NCBI GenBank assembly: GCA_007122565.1
Contig: SKTJ01000019.1
Span: forward strand, 1 to 11,575
Reading direction: 5' to 3'
Source of the DNA: Syntrophomonadaceae bacterium
GTDB lineage: Bacteria > Bacillota > Dethiobacteria > DTU022 > UBA8154
DNA length: 11,575 nucleotides
In this document: positions 7,349 to 11,575 of the stretch, one piece after another
Position numbering within the stretch: position 1 is the stretch's first letter
Layout: the number at the start of each line of letters is the position of its first letter
The notes under the pieces: generated by a model
The model's database searches: none
Told to the model about the DNA's origin: nothing
The model's input: only the letters and a program-made list of their open reading frames with translations
Translations under genes and position numbers: made by a program

Positions 7349-8521
7349 ATGAAAGAATGGCATAAACTAGTACTCATAATCGGCGTGTTTCTGGCAGCCT
7401 ACCTGATCCCCTTTGATAATCCTCTTGTGGCAGCCTCTGTTTTGGAGGCCTTTCATATGCTGCAGGAGTATGCGCGGGAGCATGTACTTTACTGCCTTAT
7501 TCCCGCCTTCTTCATTGCGGGGGCCATCGCCAACTTTATCTCCCAGGGAGCGGTGCTCCGTTACTTCGGCGGCGGTGCCCCCAAGTGGCTGGCCTATTCT
7601 GTGGCTTCCGTTTCCGGGAGCGTGCTGGCTGTCTGCTCCTGCACGGTGCTGCCCCTTTTCTCCGGTATCTGGAAAAAAGGCGCCGGCATCGGACCAGCCT
7701 GCGCGTTTCTCTACGCCGGGCCGGCGATCAATGTTTTGGCAATTATTCTGACAGCGCGGGTTTTAGGCTGGCAGCTGGGCCTGGCCCGGGCTGTGGGAGC
7801 AGTAATTTTTGCCATTGTCATCGGCCTGCTGATGGCCTTCTTTTACCGGCAGGAAGAAACGGAGAAAACGAAAGCAGCCATGAACCTGCCGGAGCAGGAA
7901 GAGCCCCGCAGTCCCGTACAAAACCTTTTTTTCTTCAGCGTCCTCATCCTTATCCTTATTTTTGCCGCCTGGGGAAGACCCGAGGGAGCCATTGGTTTCT
8001 GGGCCCTTGTTTTTAGCGTAAAATGGTATTTCGTGCTTATCCTCCTTGGGATCCTGGCGTTTATGCTGGTACGCTGGTTCGACGGGGAGGAACGCCTTGC
8101 CTGGGTGGACTCCACCTGGGATTTTGCCAAACAAATCCTGCCCCTGCTCTTTGCCGGTGTGCTGATTGCCGGACTGCTGATGGGGCGTCCCGGCATGGAG
8201 GCGGGCCTCATCCCTGCCGGTATTGTTGAAACATTAGTGGGTGGCAATTCGCTTAAGGCGAACCTTTTTGCTTCCGTAGTGGGTGCGTTTATGTATTTTG
8301 CCACCCTGACGGAGGTGCCCATCCTGCAGGGACTGCTCGGCCAAGGTATGGGTCAGGGCCCCGCCCTGGCATTACTACTGGCGGGACCGGCACTGAGCCT
8401 TCCAAACATGCTGGTAATTCGCAGTATTTTGGGGACAAAAAAGACAACGGTTTTTATCCTGCTTGTTGTGGCAATGGCCACCCTTTCCGGACTGATTTAC
8501 GGAAGCTTTTTTCCTATCTAA
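7349..8521 (+). CDS. DUF318/ArsP-family permease (probable metalloid or organoarsenical efflux)
   Basis: A 390-residue integral membrane protein with about ten hydrophobic segments and a charged central loop at residues 167-190. It resembles the permease family PF03773 (ArsP/YraQ), some members of which export trivalent organoarsenicals. The conserved cysteine motif appears as VCSCTVLPLFSGIWKKGAG (95-113), followed by AFLYAGPAINVLAII (119-133). The second half repeats this pattern: FATLTEVPILQGLLGQGMG, then ALLLAGPALSLPN. There TLTEVP stands where CSCTVLP stands in the first half, indicating an internal duplication. The ATG is preceded by GAGAGGTGAT. It follows the thioredoxin-like gene and is separated from acr3 by a new promoter. 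Substrate could be arsenic, organoarsenic or another metal; the ars neighbours favour arsenic. Confidence 0.85.
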   Translation: MKEWHKLVLIIGVFLAAYLIPFDNPLVAASVLEAFHMLQEYAREHVLYCLIPAFFIAGAIANFISQGAVLRYFGGGAPKWLAYSVASVSGSVLAVCSCTVLPLFSGIWKKGAGIGPACAFLYAGPAINVLAIILTARVLGWQLGLARAVGAVIFAIVIGLLMAFFYRQEETEKTKAAMNLPEQEEPRSPVQNLFFFSVLILILIFAAWGRPEGAIGFWALVFSVKWYFVLILLGILAFMLVRWFDGEERLAWVDSTWDFAKQILPLLFAGVLIAGLLMGRPGMEAGLIPAGIVETLVGGNSLKANLFASVVGAFMYFATLTEVPILQGLLGQGMGQGPALALLLAGPALSLPNMLVIRSILGTKKTTVFILLVVAMATLSGLIYGSFFPI

Positions 8522-8536
8522 ATTTCAATCTTTTTA

Positions 8537-8566
8537 TTGACAGAATTAAAGCGGGAATGGTAATAT
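8537..8566 (+). promoter_or_regulatory. Sigma-A-type promoter for the acr3-arsR unit
   Basis: A perfect TTGACA (8537-8542) and a TAATAT (8561-8566) are separated by 18 bases, just after the permease stop. The same two hexamers form the first ars promoter at 6903-6931. Confidence 0.75.
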
Positions 8567-8572
8567 ATATCC

Positions 8573-8592
8573 ATAAATTTAAATGTATTTAT
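8573..8592. promoter_or_regulatory. Candidate ArsR operator downstream of the acr3 promoter
   Basis: An inverted repeat ATAAAT (8573-8578) and ATTTAT (8587-8592) is separated by eight bases and starts seven bases after the -10 box. Its location and AT-rich sequence parallel the site after the first ars promoter. Binding by the ArsR of this window is inferred. Confidence 0.45.
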
Positions 8593-8669
8593 ATACAAAA
8601 GGCCTTAGGCTAAATTAAATTCATTTGTAACTGCTCGGTCACAAAGTGAACCTTGTTTCTTGAACGTAG

Positions 8670-8691
8670 GGGCGGCTGCCCACAGCCGCCC
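8670..8691. repeat. GC-rich palindromic (REP-like) repeat, copy 2
   Basis: A perfect hairpin with arms GGGCGGCTG (8670-8678) and CAGCCGCCC (8683-8691) around CCCA, preceded by ACGTAG. It matches the copy at 4295-4316 at all but one position. It lies in the predicted leader of acr3. Confidence 0.8.
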
Positions 8692-8722
8692 GTGAATGAG
8701 GATTATGTTGTGGAAAACAAAT

Positions 8723-8766
8723 AATGCGACAGCGAGAACCGTCCCCTGTCGCATTCTGTCGCAATT
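8723..8766. repeat. Palindromic repeat with GAACCGTCCCC loop (GGGGACGGTTC-type)
   Basis: Perfect ten-base arms AATGCGACAG (8723-8732) and CTGTCGCATT (8746-8755) enclose a 13-base loop containing GAGAACCGTCCC. The right arm is then nearly repeated as CTGTCGCAATT (8756-8766). Elements with a GGGGACGGTTC core and variable arms are, from general knowledge, widespread in gaps of Clostridia genomes. The arms could form a strong hairpin in the acr3 leader, 25 bases before the start codon. Confidence 0.75.
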
Positions 8767-8790
8767 TATTAATGAAGGAGGAATTAAAAA

Positions 8791-9870
8791 GTGACGGAAA
8801 CAAAGGAGTATCAACTGGGGTTTTTCCATAAATATCTGACCCTCTGGGTGGCCCTGTGTATCCTGGGGGGGATTGGCCTGGGGGCAGCCTTCCCCGGTGC
8901 GGCGCAATTTTTGAACTCGTTGCAGATCTACCAGGTGAATATCCCTGTAGCCGTTTTTCTCTTTGCCATGATGTATCCGATCATGCTGCAGATCGATTTC
9001 GGCGAGGTGGTCAACGCTGTAAAAGCACCCAAAGCCGTGCTCTTAACTTTGATCATTAACTGGGGCATTAAACCTTTTACCATGTTTTTCTTTGCCTGGC
9101 TATTTTTCCGTATTATATTCGCGCCGTATGTGGAGTATGATATGGCTACAGAGTATATTGCAGGAATGATTCTCCTGGGAATAGCACCCTGCACGGCCAT
9201 GGTGCTGGTCTGGAGCTTCCTGGCGAAGGGCTTTATGGGGTTGACGCTTGTTCTGGTGGCAATCAACTCCCTGACCATGCTCGTCCTTTATGCACCGCTG
9301 GGGAATTTTCTGCTCGGTGCCGCCGACTTGGTGGTACCCTTTATGACCATATTTTACAGTGTGCTCCTTTACGTGGGTGTTTCCCTGGTGGCCGGTTATT
9401 TAACGCGCACCCGCCTGATCAAGACACGGGGCATTGCCTGGTATGAGGGTACCTTCCTGAAAAATATGGGCAATATCTCTATCGTTGCCTTACTGGCCAC
9501 GCTGATCTTTTTATTCATGCTGCAGGGCGAAGTAATTCTGCGCTTCCCCCTGGTAGTGGCCCTGATTGCAGTGCCGCTGATTATTCAGACCAACGTTATT
9601 TTCTGGATTACTTACGGTATTTCCCGCTTAATTGGCCTCACCTATGAAGAAGCGGCCCCCTCTTCCATGATCGGTGCCAGCAACCACTTTGAAGTAGCCA
9701 TCGCTACGGCGATCACCGTTTTTGGACTGCAGTCAGGGGCAGCCCTCGCTACGGTAGTGGGCGTGTTGATTGAAGTGCCAATCATGCTGCTGCTGGTTAC
9801 TTTTTGCCTGAAGACAAGGCATTGGTTTCCTTCCAGGTATAAAAACGGAGCCGGCCCCGATCCGGCATGA
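8791..9870 (+). CDS. acr3: ACR3-family arsenite efflux transporter
   Basis: A 359-residue membrane protein of the bile acid/arsenite/riboflavin transporter superfamily. It exports arsenite, and in some members antimonite, driven by the membrane potential. About ten hydrophobic segments can be seen. The family marks are GIAPCTAMVLVWS with the essential fourth-helix cysteine (Cys134), NWGIKPF (90-96), and IGASNHFEVAIATAIT with the conserved glutamate (Glu301). All are intact, so the pump should be functional. The start is GTG at 8791 with GGAGG nine bases upstream. It heads a unit with arsR, 32 bases downstream. It is also annotated as arsB in many genomes but is unrelated to the E. coli ArsB family. 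Confidence 0.95.
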   Translation: MTETKEYQLGFFHKYLTLWVALCILGGIGLGAAFPGAAQFLNSLQIYQVNIPVAVFLFAMMYPIMLQIDFGEVVNAVKAPKAVLLTLIINWGIKPFTMFFFAWLFFRIIFAPYVEYDMATEYIAGMILLGIAPCTAMVLVWSFLAKGFMGLTLVLVAINSLTMLVLYAPLGNFLLGAADLVVPFMTIFYSVLLYVGVSLVAGYLTRTRLIKTRGIAWYEGTFLKNMGNISIVALLATLIFLFMLQGEVILRFPLVVALIAVPLIIQTNVIFWITYGISRLIGLTYEEAAPSSMIGASNHFEVAIATAITVFGLQSGAALATVVGVLIEVPIMLLLVTFCLKTRHWFPSRYKNGAGPDPA

Positions 9871-9902
9871 GTGAGTGAAAATAACTTGAAAGCAGGATAA
9901 AG

Positions 9903-10223
9903 ATGAAAACCTTAACTCCGTTCTTTAAAGCACTGGGTGAAGAAATGCGCCTGAAAATCGTGGGAATGCTCCTGCCCGGGGAATTATGTGTCTGTGAAAT
10001 CATGGAAGAGCTGGGGCTTTCCCAACCCGCCGTCTCCCACCATATGAAAGTGCTTAAGCAGGCAGGTCTTGTTCGGGACCGGCGGGACGGAAAATGGATT
10101 CATTATTCTCTGGATCAGGATACGTTTGATTATCTGGAAAGTTTGCTGCAGGACCGACTCTTTGTGCCGGTCCGCAGCAGTGCCGGGCAAAAGCCCCGGG
10201 ACAAATCGGTTACGTGTAGCTAA
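9903..10223 (+). CDS. arsR: ArsR-family arsenite-responsive transcriptional repressor
   Basis: A 106-residue winged-helix repressor. The recognition region GLSQPAVSHHMKVLKQAGLV (38-57) is followed by the wing RRDGKWIHYSL (60-70). The metalloid-binding ELCVC motif is present as GELCVCEIMEE with Cys29 and Cys31, the type I ArsR arrangement; an extra Cys105 lies near the C-terminus and could act as a third thiolate. Binding of As(III) or Sb(III) to these cysteines is expected to release it from DNA. The ATG at 9903 is preceded by AGGA. It is 32 bases after acr3 and 26 bases before lgt, and probably represses its own unit and the thioredoxin-like/permease unit. Confidence 0.95.
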   Translation: MKTLTPFFKALGEEMRLKIVGMLLPGELCVCEIMEELGLSQPAVSHHMKVLKQAGLVRDRRDGKWIHYSLDQDTFDYLESLLQDRLFVPVRSSAGQKPRDKSVTCS

Positions 10224-10249
10224 ACTAACTTATAAGGGGTTAACGCCAA

Positions 10250-11017
10250 TTGTTCATCGAGAACATCAACCCGGTTATATTTACCATAGGGCCCCTCGCA
10301 TTCCGCTGGTATGGCCTGATGATGGTCCTCTCTTTTATACTGGGCGGTTACTATTTAATTAAAAACGGCAAGCGGCAAGGACTTGACGAGGAAATGCTGC
10401 TAACACTGCTCATTATTGTCATTGTGGGCGGGATCCTCGGGGCGCGGGCCCTCTATGTGCTGACAAACCTGCCCGCCTTTATCCCTGACCCGCTGGAAGC
10501 TTTGCGCATAGATCGGGGGGGCTTGTCTTTTCACGGCGGCCTTTTAGGCGGTCTCTTGGGTGCCTGGCTTTTTACGCAGCGAACCCGTATCAATCTGAGA
10601 TTGCTAATGGACCTTGCCGTCCCCGGTCTGGCCATCGGTTACATGCTGGTACGTATTGCCAATATCTTTAACCAGGAGATCCTGGGGCGTCCCGCTGCTC
10701 TTTTCTTTTTTGAACAGCATCCCACCCAAATTTATGGCTCCCTGATCGGTCTCGTTTCCCTGCTCATCCACAATTACCTGGCACGTTCTCTCCCGGCAAA
10801 GCCCGGGGTCCTCTTTTGGTTATTTATTTTTTACTACTCCCTGATGCGGGGAATAATCGAGGAAACCTTTCGCGCCAATCCCCTTTTTCTCTGGGGTTAT
10901 ATTAATGAGTTCTGGGGTGTGGGCTTCTTTACCATGACTCACCTGGCAACCCCATTCATCCTGCTGCTGGCCTGGCGGATGATTCAAAAATTTCAACATG
11001 AAAGGCAGCCATTTTAA
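10250..11017 (+). CDS. lgt: Phosphatidylglycerol-prolipoprotein diacylglyceryl transferase
   Basis: Lgt moves a diacylglyceryl group from phosphatidylglycerol to the lipobox cysteine of prolipoproteins, the first step of lipoprotein maturation at the membrane. At 255 residues the length is normal, with about seven hydrophobic segments. Family marks are GPLAFRWYGLM (14-24), GGLSFHGGLLGG with His95 (90-101), VRIANIFNQEILGRPA (134-149, Lgt signature region) and HPTQIYGS (157-164). The start is TTG at 10250; no ATG is suitable and AAGGGG lies ten bases upstream. It follows arsR by only 26 bases, with no terminator or promoter between, so it may be transcribed from the ars promoter. The stop codon lies in the loop of a hairpin. 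Confidence 0.95.
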   Translation: MFIENINPVIFTIGPLAFRWYGLMMVLSFILGGYYLIKNGKRQGLDEEMLLTLLIIVIVGGILGARALYVLTNLPAFIPDPLEALRIDRGGLSFHGGLLGGLLGAWLFTQRTRINLRLLMDLAVPGLAIGYMLVRIANIFNQEILGRPAALFFFEQHPTQIYGSLIGLVSLLIHNYLARSLPAKPGVLFWLFIFYYSLMRGIIEETFRANPLFLWGYINEFWGVGFFTMTHLATPFILLLAWRMIQKFQHERQPF

Positions 11018-11028
11018 GGCTGCCTTTC
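11000..11028. terminator. Hairpin terminator overlapping the 3' end of lgt (possibly bidirectional)
   Basis: Perfect 11-base arms GAAAGGCAGCC (11000-11010) and GGCTGCCTTTC (11018-11028) enclose ATTTTAA, which includes the lgt stop. The stem is stable, but no long T-run follows on either side; only the TTTC of the arm provides U residues. Since a small gene converges from the right and ends at 11032, the hairpin may end transcripts from both sides. Confidence 0.6.
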
Positions 11029-11031
11029 GTC

Positions 11032-11208
11032 TCAAGAACAGCAGTTGTTCGGTTTATCGCTGCCATTTTGATCCTGCTCCTGTTTTTCCCCTGTATCGTT
11101 TCCCTCTTCTTGTTTTTCCAGCTTTTCATCTTTAATTTCTTCCACTTCAAACTGGCAGCAACTGCTTTTTTTCTTGCCGCCTTTGAACAGTTTATCCAGC
11201 AGGCCCAT
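11032..11208 (-). CDS. Small cysteine-pair protein, 58 residues, beside ars genes
   Basis: A short gene of 58 codons plus stop. The N-terminus is MGLLDKLFKGGKKKSSCCQF, a short amphipathic and lysine-rich stretch ending in Cys17-Cys18. A highly acidic, glutamine- and glutamate-rich middle follows (residues 21-45). The end is SDKPNNCCS, with Cys56-Cys57. The reading frame is supported by sensible codon use, by a G-rich ribosome-like GGGGGG about seven bases before the ATG, and by ending just at the shared terminator. No metalloprotein family can be named with certainty. Small proteins with an LDKLF-lysine-CC pattern are, from memory, seen near ars and permease genes in Clostridia. A metalloid-binding role is inferred only from the paired cysteines and the neighbours. 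Confidence 0.75.
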   Translation of the reverse strand: MGLLDKLFKGGKKKSSCCQFEVEEIKDEKLEKQEEGNDTGEKQEQDQNGSDKPNNCCS

Positions 11209-11487
11209 AAACGATCCCCCCTTTCATTATTTTTTGTAACACAGCACTCTGGAAACATCACAAAGGGGTTTAGGATTACCTGTGAGTAACCGTTCAGGCT
11301 CAATCAAAAGGCTTTGCCGGACCGGGGTTTCCACATGCTACGTGTTTGAGCGTAGCGAGCCAAAGCATGTGAGCAATCGGCAAAGGCAACCCCTGCATCT
11401 TTAAACTTGAGACTGCGGTTTCGAACAGGGATCCTACACCCCGCCGCAAATTATACTGAGCAGTAACTATGTTTCTCAATTTAACGC
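11209..11487. other. Intergenic region upstream of the small cysteine-pair gene
   Basis: These 279 bases contain the nested palindrome at 11312-11385, a weak hairpin around 11274-11292 (GGATTAC/GTAACC) and no convincing gene. No strong promoter for the leftward small gene was found. A TTGTGA-19-TACAAA on the minus strand is poor. No clear terminator follows the membrane-protein stop at 11488. Confidence 0.5.
11312..11385. repeat. Nested palindromic element with GAGCGTAGCGAG core
   Basis: Outer arms CTTTGCCG (11312-11319) and CGGCAAAG (11378-11385) enclose inner arms CACATGCT (11332-11339) and AGCATGTG (11364-11371), all perfect. Between the inner arms lies GTTTGAGCGTAGCGAGCC. A rival inner stem GCTACG (11337-11342) with CGTAGC (11351-11356) uses some of the same bases. 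It lies in the gap between a membrane-protein gene and the small cysteine-pair gene. It has the form of a dispersed intergenic repeat, but only one copy is present here. Confidence 0.65.
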
Positions 11488-11575
11488 TTAAGCCAATACC
11501 ATAAAAAGAATTCCGGCCAGCACAGCCATGAGCATAATGGTGAAAAGATAGGCAAATAGGAGCTTCCGTTTAAAA
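11488..11575 (-). CDS. C-terminal tail of a membrane protein (runs off right edge)
   Basis: The last 28 residues of a leftward reading frame enter from the right edge. They begin FKRKLLFAYLFTIMLMAVLA and end GILFMVLA before a TAA at 11488-11490. A basic FKRK followed by about 22 hydrophobic residues is a typical final membrane segment with its N-terminal side in the cytoplasm. The protein family cannot be identified from so little. It is upstream of, and on the same strand as, the small cysteine-pair gene, but 279 bases away. Confidence 0.5.
   Translation of the reverse strand, partial: FKRKLLFAYLFTIMLMAVLAGILFMVLA

Larger units (their letters stand above)
8522..8790. other. Intergenic region between permease and acr3, with promoter and two palindromic repeats
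   Basis: These 269 bases hold, in order, a strong promoter, an AT-rich inverted repeat, a short imperfect hairpin near 8636-8652, two dispersed GC-rich or GTCCCC-type palindromes, and the acr3 ribosome site GGAGG nine bases before its GTG. If the promoter at 8537 is used, the acr3 mRNA leader is about 215 bases and carries both hairpins. No terminator with a T-run is clear after the permease stop. Confidence 0.6.

Noticed and set aside
7843..8322. Minus-strand open frame opposite the permease
   Set aside because: It is the antisense shadow of a membrane protein gene, with no ribosome site or recognisable motif.
11029..11413. Inverted pair GTCTCAAG (11029-11036) and CTTGAGAC (11406-11413) flanking the small cysteine-pair gene
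   Set aside because: The match stops at eight bases, no target duplication or transposase is present, and chance matches of this size within 400 bases are plausible.
11404..11450. tRNA T-loop-like GGTTTCGAACAGG
   Set aside because: The arms next to the TTCGAA do not pair and no acceptor or anticodon stems can be drawn on either strand.
1..11575. CRISPR array, prophage or complete insertion sequence
   Set aside because: No regularly spaced direct repeats, transposase, integrase or phage genes are visible; the repeats found are single palindromes in gaps.

Overview
The window looks like a chromosomal segment of an anaerobic Clostridia-class Firmicute, perhaps near Peptococcaceae or Desulfotomaculum-like lineages. 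The reasons are strong AGGAGG-type ribosome sites, TTG and GTG starts, a hemA-hemX-sirC-hemC-cobA gene order, System II (ResB/CcsB) cytochrome c assembly, and dispersed GC-rich palindromes in the gaps. The genus cannot be read from the sequence.

Positions 1-6523 are one minus-strand block. Read in transcription order it is resB, ccsB, a 160-base gap with a palindromic repeat, hemA, hemX-like, sirC, hemC and the first 133 codons of cobA, which runs off the left edge. HemA and HemC take glutamyl-tRNA to the linear tetrapyrrole. CobA and SirC take uroporphyrinogen III towards sirohydrochlorin and sirohaem. ResB and CcsB carry haem across the membrane and attach it to apocytochromes c. The block therefore links tetrapyrrole supply with cytochrome c maturation. 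Haem may be made through sirohaem, but the later genes lie outside the window.

Positions 6524-7061 are a long AT-rich divergent spacer. It holds a near-consensus promoter for the rightward genes and a more GC-rich patch that may be a decayed gene.

Positions 7062-11017 are a plus-strand arsenic/metalloid module in two transcription units. The first encodes a thioredoxin-like CxxC protein and a DUF318/ArsP-type permease. The second encodes an ACR3 arsenite efflux pump, an ArsR repressor and, oddly, the lipoprotein enzyme Lgt. Each unit has a TTGACA/TAATAT promoter followed by similar AT-rich sites at nearly the same distance, so ArsR may control both. No arsenate reductase (arsC), arsA or arsM is visible.

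Positions 11018-11575 hold a terminator hairpin overlapping the end of lgt, a convergent 58-residue gene with two Cys-Cys pairs, a nested palindromic element, and the C-terminal tail of a membrane protein entering from the right. The small CC-pair protein beside the ars genes is the most interesting little-described item; it could be a metalloid-binding accessory protein.
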